A stretch of 64,000 nucleotides of DNA from Epiperipatus broadwayi (lineage: Eukaryota; Onychophora; Udeonychophora; Euonychophora; Peripatidae): assembly GCA_028023455.1 (NCBI GenBank), contig JAQFVV010012529.1:2110001-2174000 (forward strand), written 5' to 3'. The notes under the pieces are model-generated. The model made no database searches. It was not told the DNA's origin and was given only the letters and a program-made list of their open reading frames with translations. Within the stretch, counting starts at the first letter, position 1. The number at the start of each line of letters is the position of its first letter. The position numbers and the translations under genes were made by a program. Positions 37,267-49,335 of this stretch are shown piece by piece.

Positions 37267-37358
37267 TATCCAGATAGCTAAAAACATGTTGTATATCATT
37301 AATTTACATACCTATCCAGATAGCTAAAAACATGTTGTATATCATTATTTTGCATATC
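37267..37358. repeat. 46-bp tandem duplication
   Basis: tatccagatagctaaaaaca and the following 20 bases occur at 37,267 and again at 37,313. The copies are nearly identical, so the duplication is recent. It is intronic with no coding content. Confidence 0.9.
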
Positions 37359-38734
37359 TATTATTCTGAAATTTCTGTTATTCAGACAAAATTCCAATAT
37401 TGATCTTTAATTTTTTACAATAAATAAATGAGTTTGTACCCATTTACAAACATAATTTTTTTTTTTAAAAAAATCAATATATATCTATAAATTGATAAGC
37501 TTAACTGAAGTGAGTTTTCTGCACTTTTTACATCTTAGCAAAAATTAATTTTACAATAAGAGAATAAAATATCTATTCTTGAAATTCAAAAAGTTCTCGG
37601 ATCCACCAAAACTCTGGAAACAGAGATTTTGGATTAGTGATCTTTTACCTGTAATATAAATAAGAGTGTTATTTGTACAAAAATATATTTATAAAGACAA
37701 ACTTATACAAATTGTATTTAATGTCCTGATAAATATAAACATAATTCCTGCTTTTTAATTATCATTTACATTATTTTCATATATCTATTTTTTTTAATAA
37801 TAAAATGTAATAAAATAATTAAAAAATGGGAGAGAAAATCTGTTTAATCAGTATAGCACAACAATTTTTAGATTCTGAATGTTTTAGTTTATGTCCATTG
37901 TTACTAAGATTTTTTTTTTCTTTCAAAGATGGGCAGTCATATGGCTAAGGAATAAGGGAATGTTTCTAAGATAGTTAATGAGATTACAGTAATGGGATAT
38001 TTTTAATAATAATAATAAAAAAAGATTATTTAATTTTCTGTTTTTAATTTTATTTGGTTCTAATTAATCAATTTAAATTATTTTTTAATTATTGAATGAT
38101 TGTGAGTTTCAAGAGTAGTTAAAAAAACTAGAACAAAAAATTTAGTTTGATTTATAGGGATTGTAGAAATCTAACATTTTTATAAGATTTTGAACATTTT
38201 AAAAAAAAAATTCTTAGCAATCAAAGATTAATTAAAAATCATAAAGCAAAAAAAAAAATTGTTTATCTGATCATATTTTGTGATGTAATAAAGATTAATA
38301 TATATATATATTGTAAAATCATTCAACTGATGATATCCATCATCCACTGCAGTCATTAAGTAACTGCTTGTTTTTTCCCAATATACATATTATATTGATA
38401 TAAAACATAATGTTTTAGCATTTATTATTACAAGATTCACTAAAGATGAGATTATTGTGAGTGAAGGCTTCTGCTGAAAATGAAACTCTCTATAAAAATA
38501 TGGAATTGTAATTGGTAAAAATTATAACTAATATATGAATAACATTAAATTAGCTTAGGACGTATTCATAAACTGATGGTAAATTTTGTTTAATATTCAA
38601 AACAGTTAGAACAGACTCTACACTATAAATGAATACAATTTTATCATGTTATTAAATTGAAAATATGTTTTGTTATTTTATCTACTATGAGCTTGAATAA
38701 TTAGTAGATTTTAGATATAGGGCTTTTTAATTCC

Positions 38735-39060
38735 CATTCTGTCCTATCCATATTCCAGACTAATTTCTGGCTTAAGGTTCTAGATCTAAAGCACTTAGAT
38801 TTTTTTTGGATCTAATACAATTTTTATCCAGTCATTAACTTTTACTTTTTTTTTTTGACTATCAAGCTATATAATTCAAAAATATGTTTTGAATCTACTT
38901 TTTAATTTGCTTGTATAGTGTTGTAAATTTGACATTAATTCAAAATTCCTCACTGACGAAAATCTTAATCCAGAAACTAGCTTGGTGGTATGGATAGGAC
39001 AGTATATGATAGAGATTTAATAAATTCAGTATCTAGCACTTATTGTTTACTCAAGCTTAC
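38735..39060. mobile_element. degenerate Penelope pLTR inverted pair with decayed hammerhead
   Basis: The left part (minus orientation, 38,740-38,830) keeps cagactaatttctggctt, and the right part (plus, 38,840-39,060) keeps ctcactgacga and ccagaaactag, both homologous to the 11-kb and 53-kb copies. The plus core has CUGACGA (38,953-38,959) and GAAA (38,973-38,976), but stem II no longer pairs and the GUC cleavage triplet reads GCU. In the minus half the CUGANGA box is lost. It is an old relative of the same inverted arrangement. Confidence 0.65.
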
Positions 39061-39439
39061 AATATCTTACAGAGCTGAAGATATAACTCATGAGCATTGT
39101 ATGAACTGAAATGGCAAGATGGGTTTTTGGTTTTATTTCATAAATAAAATTACTTTTTAATATTGTGTGAATTAATAATATTTATATATTTAATTTCAAA
39201 CTCAATTACCATTAAATTAGAATGTGTAATTCCTTCATAATGGCAGCTTCTACGCTATAACTTTTGATTTTTATTACAGTAATGTTTAGGAAAAAAAAAG
39301 TATATATTTTTTTCATCAAAAACGATGTGAAATACTAATTGATATAATATATTAAGATAAATATATGTAATTTTTATATTTAATTATCTTACTATATTAT
39401 ATATATATATGTAAATTTAAAGTTTTTAATTAATTTTAG

Positions 39440-39622
39440 GTATTTCGATCAGGAGAAGGAATGGGTATACGGCTTGATGGAGCTTCTGCATTTGCTGGTG
39501 CTATTATTTCACCATATTATGATTCACTATTAGTTAAAATTATTGCTCATGCTCAAAATCTCAAACTTGCAGCTGCCAAAATGAATAGAGCTTTAAGAGA
39601 ATTTAGAGTTAGAGGAGTCAAG
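39440..39622 (+). CDS. PC: pyruvate carboxylase exon F
   Basis: Exactly 61 codons, phase 0 at both ends: [37 protein letters not shown] and the block ending EFRVRGVK. This is the C-terminal lobe of the biotin carboxylase domain; the [11 protein letters not shown] stretch is nearly invariant in PC and related carboxylases. The acceptor is aattttag and the donor gtaaca at 39,623. The alignment is continuous with exons E and G. Confidence 0.97.
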
Positions 39623-42010
39623 GTAACATATATATTTCATATTTTTATTTGTAGAATTTAGTTCATTTGCTTTTAAAATTGATTTTTATTTAAAATTATA
39701 AAATTGCAATAAAAAAAGCAAACAAATTATTGTATCACAAATGATATTATTTAGATGTAAAAAAAAAGTGTTACTAATGATATATTAAAATACGATAATT
39801 GTGAATTTGGTCTAAGTTAAAGCAAAATTTTATTGTTTACTGTTTGAATTAAACTTTTATAAGATTGCATTGATATTAGTTTTAATCTTTTCTATTACTA
39901 ACAATTTAATTTGTATATATATATATACTCACTTTTAGGGTGATGATGTGCTATTTATTTGTTGCTTATCCACAGTGCCTATTGTCATGAGATTTTTTTT
40001 TTTGAATAATCAACATATTCTATAATGTATACACTTATATATATCACATTTTTGAAATGTTAAAATAAGTGTTAATTATAATTTCTAGAAATATATATAT
40101 ATATATGCCCTCTGTGTATATAAAATATGTCTGAAAATAATTATGTAGTTTATTGCACAAATATTGTTTTTTTATAAAATAGCATTATATTTCAAATACT
40201 ATATCTGGTAATGGAAGCATTATGTGTTAGAACAAATCAGAATAGAACATATAAGTGATATATTAAAGTATTCTGTAGAAAATTAGAAAGAACATTATGA
40301 ATATTATTAGCTAGATTAAGGATTATGTTTTCATATATGTAAAAAATTTTAATAATATCCAATTTTATAAATGAGTTCATTAAAATTTTATAATATATTC
40401 TAAAAAAAATAATTATTAAAATTTTATATATATAGATATAAAGCTATCAAGTGCAGTAATAATTAATCTGGTAATAGTTTATTTGAATTTTTCAAAGTTA
40501 GGAAAAAAAAAATTATCTATCTACTTCAGTTCAATAAAAACCTATTAAGATTGAAATGGATCTCATAAATATTTATGGACCTAAAACATGTGTGAAATAT
40601 TTTTGTATTTTTGTACATATGTATGTACATATAAAAACAACCCTGAAACACTTGTCAGATTTATATTTTTGTCATCATATAGTGTAGAAATGTAAATACA
40701 CATCAGTATTATATTTTTTTCTTTTATAGATAGATCTCTGGAAAGAAATTGATGTCAGTTTCATATATCTTTGAGGAATAAACAGAACCTAGTTGAATTT
40801 AAAAGACGTTGATTGTATTTCATTATTTAAAGCATTAGTATTCAATTGCTGACTTTTTTAATAATTAAAAAATTGTTCATCTCCTGGATGATGATTACAT
40901 TCACTGAAGTTAGAAGAATGGAATCTGCTACAACTAACTATCATTGGAAATCAATACTTACTAAAAAGGACTGACTGATATTAAAAAGAATTGAAATAAT
41001 TTGTCATAAACTTCACAAACAGAATATTTTTTAATCAAATTATAATTGAAAGCCATTTTTTTGTGGCATGAGTATAAAATGAGGAAGCCATAGTATCTCA
41101 GGTAATATAATTTGACAATAAATAATAAGCATGTTATATCATTGAATGAATCAGCATTTAAAATTTTCCTAACAACTAAAAAGATTTATATTTAGAAATC
41201 ATACTGTTATTTTCCAAATGTGAAATTTCAAGGTGTAACTATCATTAAGTTTTTATAAACCATATTGTCGTATTTGTTTGGCTCATTCATTGTTTTATAT
41301 GGACACATCATAGCTGCTGTATATTATTAGAACATTTTGGAAGATCAGAGTCACTTTATGGTCAAAACATTGTTTTATATTTTACTCTCTTTCACTATAG
41401 ACAATCAAATGTTTGTCTGAGAGACATGATATGGATTTAATTCATTTTGCATAGCCTTCCATATTGTTGAATATCTTTGGCCATTTTTAAAGAATGAATG
41501 AGATATCAATATTCTACATTGACATCTATCAGAGAATATAATGTATCCCTCCATTAAAAAAGTAAAGATAAATAATATGCCCAGCATTTATAGGAATATG
41601 GACATTTTCCATTACTAGCCTTGAAGATTGTATCATATTACAATTGTATTATTATTATTTTTTATGGTTAATGTATTATCATTTATCTGACCAAGTCAAA
41701 TTAATTTACATATCCATTTATTAACTGTAATTGGATATTCATCTAGGTTGGTTATTGAATAGCTACTACAAGAGTTCTAAGTTTATTTAGAAACTCTCAG
41801 CTCTCTGAAAAATATGTTCTTGTTCCCTCTAAATTTGAGTCATAGTTCATGGATTTGACAGACAGGTTGACTAATCTTCTTTTTCTTTATAAGAAATGAA
41901 AACATTTTTTTCTAGATACTTTTTATTTGTTCTATAATTTTATCTCATATATAATGAAAGCATATTAATAAAAATATCATAGCTATTTCATTATTTTGGC
42001 TAATCCCTAT

Positions 42011-44157
42011 TGTAATGATCCAGAGAATAGAACGTACCGTCATCTGCACTACAAGGCGCCATCTAGGCATTTGAACCTAGAAAAATTTATAAAGTAGACA
42101 GATACGTAAGTCAAAAAAAAAATAAATTTTTTTTTTGTTTTTTAAATTTTGATTCCGGTCGTTAGCCCAAGTCACTAGCTCAGGGAGTAGCTGAGATTTA
42201 ATAATATGATATCTTATCTAATATTTCAATATTAAAAAATAAATAAAATAAGCCACTGCCAGTAATTAACATACAAAAATTTATTTACGCACATATATAT
42301 ATATAAGATTTAACATTATTATTTTAATATGTTTACTTTAACATTTAACATTATTTTTAATTTTATTTTAGATTTTTAATTTACATTTTAAATTTTATAC
42401 TATTATTAGTTCGCACAGATTTGTTTAAAAATGTTGAGTATAGATCGGTTACATAGATTCCACGGTCAAAAACATTTCAAATAAACATAAATGATCAAAA
42501 CACAAAATCATTGATACCGTCAATTGCAGAGGGAAATTTATAAGTAACCCAATAGCATTCACCATAAGATGCTTGCATTAACACCAATAACTTAAAAGAC
42601 TTCCGAATAAATACATTTTAGATACTCACCATAAGGTATCAGTATTTACCGAATGTCTATATATATTTTGATCAAATATGAAAACCAAAAACATAATCAA
42701 TCGGTAATGAACCCATGCAAGCGTTTATACCCAACTTAAATTTAATGCATCTTTATTTAGAGTGTCGAGTATGAATAGACTACATAGATTTGCATTTGAA
42801 AAGAAAATATTCAATCCTTGTTTAACCTTAGGCCAAAGGTTCGCAGTCAAACCAAACTTCAATCCATCTGATATATCGATGTGTTCAGTGTAATACGAAT
42901 ACGGCAGCACAATTAGGTTAAGAGAAGAAACTGCTTCTCATCATATAGGAATATTACATCTATCAGACAAGAAGAGCAATAAAAAAAAACTCCATCAAAA
43001 GGAACAGCGTTCTACGTCTTATAATCCCTTCCATAGGCAAAACAGAAGTGTGCGGCGTATAATAGCGATTCTGCCCATAGCGAATCTCGTACTACATCTA
43101 CTAATTACACCAATATATCCAATACATTGACCAAATTCAACTACGAAATGAATAACCTAAGATTACCCTCCCCTAATATAACTTTACAAATCTATATAGC
43201 CATTCACGCCCGACTTAAGTTTAATATTTATATAACTAGTTTAATGAAAAACAGAAATCATAATAAAACTTAAAGAACAAATAAATAAATAAATGGAAAT
43301 GATTTTACAAAAGAAATACATTAAATAAAATTATAACTAATTAATAAATAACATTGGTCAGATAGGATTCTATTTCTTAATTATTTTAAATACGGAAAGT
43401 TTTTAATTTAATGTTCATAGTGTTTCAAAATGTTTTTAAAGTTCTTACAATTTTTTTTTTTCAACGTTCCTCTTTATTCATTGCATGCCATTTGGAATCC
43501 ATATTAAATCCCCCGACGATCCTGTTGTCCTCAGTATAAGAAAAGTGATGTTTCATTTTTCCATTTTATAATAACTGAAGGAATTGAAAGTGCGTCTTTC
43601 AATCCCTTCACTTCCAACTCTCCGACTTAACACATCTCAGTCCTCTCTTAATAATCTTTAATAATTTCCAACTTTTCCTTTTATATTAATCTTAAGGATT
43701 GACTCAACATTACGTCATCGATGATGGTAGTCTTTTCGCTGAGGTCCGATTCCATAGGGATTTCTTTTTATTTGCTAAAAGTTTCTATTGTTTTCCTATC
43801 TGACCGTTGTTTATACATTTAAATGCCCAAGGGCTTATTCACTTGGACTAATTAAAATAATCATTTCCATAACATTAATTAACCTGTTTTCCAAATCCAA
43901 AGATATATTTAAAGATAAATCTAAAGATATAATTTTATCTCCAAATCTTTTTAAAATTTAGTTTTAAAATACTTTTTCTTTAATAAAGTTTTATTTTAAT
44001 AATTTTTCTCCTCTGTGCGATTTATATATATACGAGTTTAAGGTAGAATTTATTTTCAATTTTTCTGTCTTAAAAAAAAAAAATTTAAATACGAACTTTT
44101 TATTTTAATGTTTAATAATAAAAAAAAAATAATGTAACGTCGTCTGTTCTCGTTACA
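42011..44157. mobile_element. probable solo LTR (2.1 kb)
   Basis: The segment begins tgtaatgatc and ends tctcgttaca, giving short inverted termini (tgtaa/ttaca), and is flanked on both sides by ctat (42,007-42,010 and 44,158-44,161). This fits an LTR with a 4-bp target duplication. The composition is more balanced at its ends (for example cgccatctaggc, gtaacgtcgtctg) than in the surrounding intron. Weak internal tandem similarity occurs near 42,431 and 42,760 (gagtat, ctacatagattt). No protein-coding ORF was seen. The orientation is unknown. A 4-bp repeat alone is weak evidence. Confidence 0.6.
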
Positions 44158-44423
44158 CTATATATATATACAATAAATAAACAGCATTACTATAAACATA
44201 TATGAAACTGATTGAAGCGATATTAAATCTTAAATTTCTGCATTCCAACAATTTTTGTTCAATTGCTATGATAAAAGATCAATCTCACATCAAAATAGCT
44301 ACTTCAAATTTATTTAAATATCATACATGTGATAATAATTAAAAAAGCAAATCATATATAATGTGACATTACTTTTAACAAACTTGTAGTTACAAAAATG
44401 CACATAGAGAGCGTACCAATAGC

Positions 44424-44528
44424 TCAATCAAGCTCTTAATTAATAAGTGCGGTATGAGAAAATATTTAAAATCTCTATCCAAAACACTCCTATCTCCAGA
44501 CCAACTTATTAATTAAGAGCTTGATTGA
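44424..44528. repeat. inverted repeat, exact 24-bp arms
   Basis: 44,424-44,447 (tcaatcaagctcttaattaa, then taag) is an exact reverse complement of 44,505-44,528. The 57-bp centre has no further pairing that I can see. It is MITE-like; no target duplication was found. Confidence 0.8.
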
Positions 44529-45552
44529 TCATACATGTGATTTATTTGATGTTAAAGTTTGAATATTTAATTTAGCAGTTCGAACTTAAACATCAAATGG
44601 ATTGTATTAATGGTATTTAAATACAAATTATATGGCTATATTTGATATGGGATTGTTTTTTATCATGGCTATTAAATAAGAGTGATTGAGTCTGAAAATT
44701 CTGAAATTGGTTTAATTTTTTCATCAAAAAGTAATTTAAAAGGAATAATGTATTATAAAAACTGTTGTTTTGAAGATTTGATATTGCTTTAATTTGTGTT
44801 AGGATATTTATAGTGATGCTGTTTGTTTATTACACATTTAGATATTGACTTGATTGTGCAAATTTTTTTTTTGGAAAAATGAGTATTTTATAGTTTTGTC
44901 AATTAAAAACCCAACTTTTAAAATCAAGTATATTGCATTCTGATATTTAAATAGAAATGAAATTGCTGTTTGATATAGGATTGCTCTTTTTTCATGGAAG
45001 TTCAATAAAGATACTGGACTTGAAATACATGTCTGGTAGAGATTGGTAAGATTTTATTCATCAATGTAACAATGCATAAAGTATTAAAAAAATTATAAAT
45101 AATGCATTGAAGATTTGATATTACATATTGGATATATTAATAAGAGCAAGTTATAAATATATTTATTTTATATCAGAATACTTTTTATCAGGGAATGACT
45201 GGTAAAAACTCATTGCAATAATTGATTGTAATCTCATGGAAGCAGTTATCAAGAATAAAAAAGATCAAGCAGTTTAACATTTTGATAGAATGAATAACTT
45301 TTGGAGCATTTTGAAATTGTGTGTCACTTTTTTCAAAGTAATTGTCAAGTATGTTTTAAAAGCTATTTTAATTATGTCTTGAAAGTTCATACATTTTATT
45401 TTTTGAAAAATTCATAGTGCTTGTATCTTTCACATAATTCAATCTGGAACACTACATTATGGCAAATAGCAATAAAAAAATAAATGTATCCATTTTTCTT
45501 ATTAATGTTACAATGCATATTTTATTAAAATTAATTAGCTATACAATTTCAA

Positions 45553-45710
45553 TTGCCCAGCAATCTTCTACAAAACTTATTAATACCATTACCCACTTCC
45601 TTTTTATTATTCAGTTGAAAAAACTGAATAATAAAAAGGATTTGAATAACTGAATAATAAGGAAGAGATAGGTATTGGTATTAGTAGCTCTGAAGATGAT
45701 TGCTGGTTAA
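45553..45710. repeat. palindromic element with nested hairpin
   Basis: The outer arms 45,553-45,614 and 45,650-45,710 pair imperfectly over about 60 bp (cagcaatcttct / agatgattgctg; taataccatta / ggtattggta). Inside, 45,599-45,639 forms a near-perfect hairpin around gaaa. One arm is open for 64 codons, which is not evidence of coding. Confidence 0.8.
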
Positions 45711-47323
45711 TCAAAACTATAAGGTAGATTAATTTTAATAAAGTAGACATTGTAACAGTAATGAGAAAATGGATTTGTTTAATTTTTTATGGCAAATAGC
45801 TTAACAGTATATAAAAATAAGTTTAAATTGTATTACTAGCTGAAAATTCATATAAAATGTCATTCACCTCCAATGTTATGTTTTTTCAGCAACATTATCT
45901 TGTGAATAAAGATAAGGTCTGAATCTCAAACACCACAAGATAGCGATACTGGAAACAATATAATATTGGGGGGATGGTTGACATTTTATAAATGAATTTG
46001 TATTCTAAATAGCTTTTGACCATGTCATGTGAATACTGCAATTAAAAGGAATGCTTCAAACAATCATGTGCATCTTCCTTAAGATTTGTTAATTGTTTGA
46101 ACAATCCTGTTAGGTCTGTCAGAATTTTCACAAATATAATATTGGAAGAGGTAAAGTGTCCTGCTTATGGAAAATGTCATGTCTAAATAAAGATAACTCG
46201 ATTTTTAATTAATTTATATAGACATATATTAATACAATGGCAATTTACTTATTGTTTGTTAATAAATACCATAAAAATAAGTGTTAAATTTAAATATAAC
46301 TATGCAGTGATAATTATATGAAAATAAGAATTAATCCTCATATATAGTAATAATAAATAGCATAATTTGGAATAATTTATTTGCTGTGAATATGGAGTAG
46401 AAACTGGAGCAATTAGAATCCAGCATAGTAATTTGCCAAGATCTCCATAACACAGTTTCTTTTAAAAAAATTATTAGGCTGATACAGTCAATCTTTTTAG
46501 AGGCAATGTATATTAATGGATATATGCATTTAAATGTATTATCATACAAAGAGAATTGTTGGCTTTTCTTCTCTGTAGTATTATTTGTTGATGTTTTAAT
46601 TAAAAAAGTGACATATATCACTTAACATGAATTCTTGTACAACACTATATTAAAGGAAACCACATTTAATTTTTGTCTTTAAAATTTTTATTAACTAGTT
46701 ATTTCATTTATTTTTAAAATTATATTTATAACAATAGTTGTGAGAAAAAAAATGTCTATAAAGAAGAAATTTAGACTCAACAAAGACTTCAATTTTCAAA
46801 ACATTCACTTAGCTTTGAAATTTTTCAAATTCTGTGCTTGAGATAGAAGCAACTATAATTAAACATTAATAGTTGTCATTTTTAGTGGTAAGAAAAAAAA
46901 GTGAATTAAAAAAAAAGCACAGTAAAATAAATAAATTATTTGATATTATATCTTCATTTATTATAATTATGCCATTACTGTTAAAAGTATTGAATGAAGA
47001 TAAAATTTAAACTTTTTTATATACTTAAATATTTAAGACAATATTATTTTCATTATTTTTTTAGTACTCTGGAAACTAGAGCAAATTATTTGAATAACTT
47101 TTTTATAATTAAAAAGAAAATATTTTTTTAACAACTTTTTAGAAAAAGAAAAGATTTCAATAAATTAATTTTAATTGTGTCAAATAAAATTATAGTAATA
47201 ATTCATATGCCATGTTAATTAGTAAGTAGTTTTAATGAAAATTATATTAAGCTGAGTTATATCTGTATATATTTTATGGTTAAATATTTTTACATAATGC
47301 TCAAGGCTAAATGGGTTTATAAG

Positions 47324-47502
47324 TAACCATTAGAAATCAGTCAAAACTTAGACAATCCCAATAAAGATAATAATCAAGAATTTCAAACTGTTGCCAATGC
47401 AACCTCCTATTGCTAAAAGGAAGTTGTCTTGGCAGCAGTTTGAAATTCTTGAATGTTATCTATATTGCGCTTGTCTAAGTATTGACTGGTTTCTAATGGT
47501 TA
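47324..47502. repeat. palindromic element, about 80-bp arms
   Basis: The left arm 47,324-47,402 and right arm 47,422-47,502 are about 85% reverse complementary (taaccattagaaatcagtca matches tgactggtttctaatggtta). The centre is about 19 bp. A (ta)n(tg)n microsatellite follows directly. Confidence 0.85.
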
Positions 47503-47559
47503 TATATATATGTGTGTGTGTTTTTATATATCCATTCTTATGAGAATATATATATTGAA

Positions 47560-48900
47560 CCGGGTTCGAATATGTGAATTCGAAACACCGGCCTCTTCGG
47601 CAGAGAAGAACATACTCGGAGAGTATGTATGCCCAAACGATAGCTATAAGGTATATAACTAGCGTTACATTTCCAGAACATAGCTTCTTCTCGGCTGTTG
47701 AGTTCAACACCAAGTTCAAAGCACTTTTTTTTGTTTGTGTATAAACACGGGCGCCAGCTGCTTATTCTAAAAGAATACTAAAAGAATAGACAACGCACTT
47801 TGAACAGTGGCCACTAACTCAACGCCTAAATCCACGACTAACTCAGTTGTTTGTAATCACTAATAGATTATACTTAATTAGTGGTTAAAAGACTTGATAA
47901 AAGGGAATTGATAAAAAGAATTGACCGACAAATAAAGTTTAATTTGAAAGATAATTTATTAACTAACATTTATTTACTAAATTTAAACATTTTATACTTC
48001 TAATAAAACACACGCATATTTTAAATTAACATTCTAAATAGTTTAAATATTCTTGAATATTTTCATAACAGAACACTGGGAATTTATCTACTTTGACTAA
48101 TAATATTGATATAAGGATCACGCACATATTAACTCATGCACACACATAATAATGATAATAAAGGACTACATAGCATTTGAAATTTAATCACACACATCAA
48201 TAGTTCATTTATGTATGATATAGAGTTCATATAATTAGACTCTTGAAAGATTCATATGAATTAATGCAATGCAATGGCTATTACAGTATAAATGAAATAA
48301 GCAAATGTTTTTACCTAGGCTTTTGAATGTAGATGTAGAATTTTGTTCTTTGGAGGCTGCTTTCGGTGAAAATGTTTCCATTATGAATGCTTACCAGCCA
48401 GCTGGGACGTTTCCTTGCTGAGTTTCCTGATTTTCACGATTATTACTATCGGAGACAATTAGATATTGACGGAGATTTTCTAAGATGTTAAGCTGACATT
48501 ATTTCACGGGCAGATCTTGCTGTTTTCATCGGACTTTTTAGGCTGTGGAGAGGCGTGAATTCCCAAAATCTTCTCAACACTGCATTTTGTTTGTTAACTG
48601 ACTCAATTAATTTCTGAACTGCACTACTCAATTACTTTTGTGAACTGATCCCTGTCCGATAAAAAAAATCTATTTATATCTGCGACGTGTTGTCTTCGTA
48701 ATATCTCCTGCAAAGATCTGTTGTCAAATTCCAGTGATAATCATTTGATAAACGTGTTTTGGAAGATTGCTTAATTAGTAATAGCCATGCAAAAATGTTG
48801 TTTGATATTAATTAATAACCATTGCCGTGTTTTTTAATGATAATCTTCTTTAACTTTCATTTATTTAAAATAACATTTATTCTATTGTTGACAATCGCAG
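47560..48900 (-). mobile_element. possible LTR-element fragment with PBS-like site
   Basis: This stretch has more balanced base composition than the intron. On the minus strand, CAGCTGGCGCCCGTG at 47,756-47,742 resembles a retroelement primer-binding site (TGGCGCC...). It sits just after a possible LTR end, gcagc, at about 47,760. The about 1.1 kb to the right would then be an LTR and the 200 bp to the left an internal leader. No second LTR and no domain was found, so the call rests on one motif and composition. Confidence 0.35.
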
Positions 48901-49100
48901 AAATATACGCACATATATTAGTTTTAACATTATTTTTTCTTGAATGAAAAGAGATTGATATGTTTTTCTTTAACGAAAGATTATTTTAATAATATAATTT
49001 TAGATAAAATTATATGTGCCTATATCAATATAGGTACAATATATATATGCTTATCTCTGTATAAATATATCTATATGCATTAACTTCGTTTGATTTTTAG

Positions 49101-49335
49101 ACAAACATCCCCTTTTTATTGAATGTTTTGGAACATGAGAAGTTTCTTGCTGGTACTCTAGATACTCATTTTATTGATGAACATCCATTACTATTTGAAT
49201 TCAAAGTTATGCAAAATCGAGCTCAAAAACTGCTTCATTACCTTGGTCACTTAATGGTCAATGGCCCACTTACTCCATTAGCTACTGGTCTAAAGCCAGC
49301 TGATATTGAGCCATTAGTACCATCAGTTCCGTTTA
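49101..49335 (+). CDS. PC: pyruvate carboxylase exon G (BC-CT linker)
   Basis: It encodes [20 protein letters not shown], then [29 protein letters not shown] and [15 protein letters not shown]. This is the end of the biotin carboxylase domain and the linker/allosteric region before carboxyltransferase. The [16 protein letters not shown] block is conserved in animal PC. The acceptor is tgatttttag, and the donor gtaagt at 49,336 is a full consensus. The exon ends after one base of a Thr codon that exon H completes. The linker is a variable region in the family, and this copy differs from vertebrates there. Confidence 0.97.

Larger units (their letters stand above)
27794..39439. other. PC intron E-F (11.6 kb)
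   Basis: This intron contains the nearly full-length LINE (28,968-35,302), a 46-bp tandem duplication near 37,270-37,358 and a degenerate Penelope/hammerhead relic (38,735-39,060). The stretches 27,794-28,950 and 35,320-37,260 are AT-rich with no supported feature. The acceptor is aattttag before 39,440. Confidence 0.8.
39623..49100. other. PC intron F-G (9.5 kb)
   Basis: It contains a probable solo LTR (42,011-44,157), three palindromes (44.4, 45.6 and 47.4 kb) and a possible LTR/PBS from 47.6 to about 48.9 kb. The stretch 39,623-42,000 is AT-rich with only (ta)n tracts and nothing I can name. The acceptor is tgatttttag before 49,101. Confidence 0.8.

Noticed and set aside
38271-38345. Additional ctgatga-like strings tested as hammerheads (also near 20,240, 8,503 and 60,345)
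   Set aside because: No GAAA box at the right distance and no pairing stem I or II.
48860-49060. Possible homology between the 42.0-44.2 kb LTR and the 47.6-48.9 kb block
   Set aside because: Shared strings such as tacgcacatatat are short and AT-rich; I could not align the two over a useful length.
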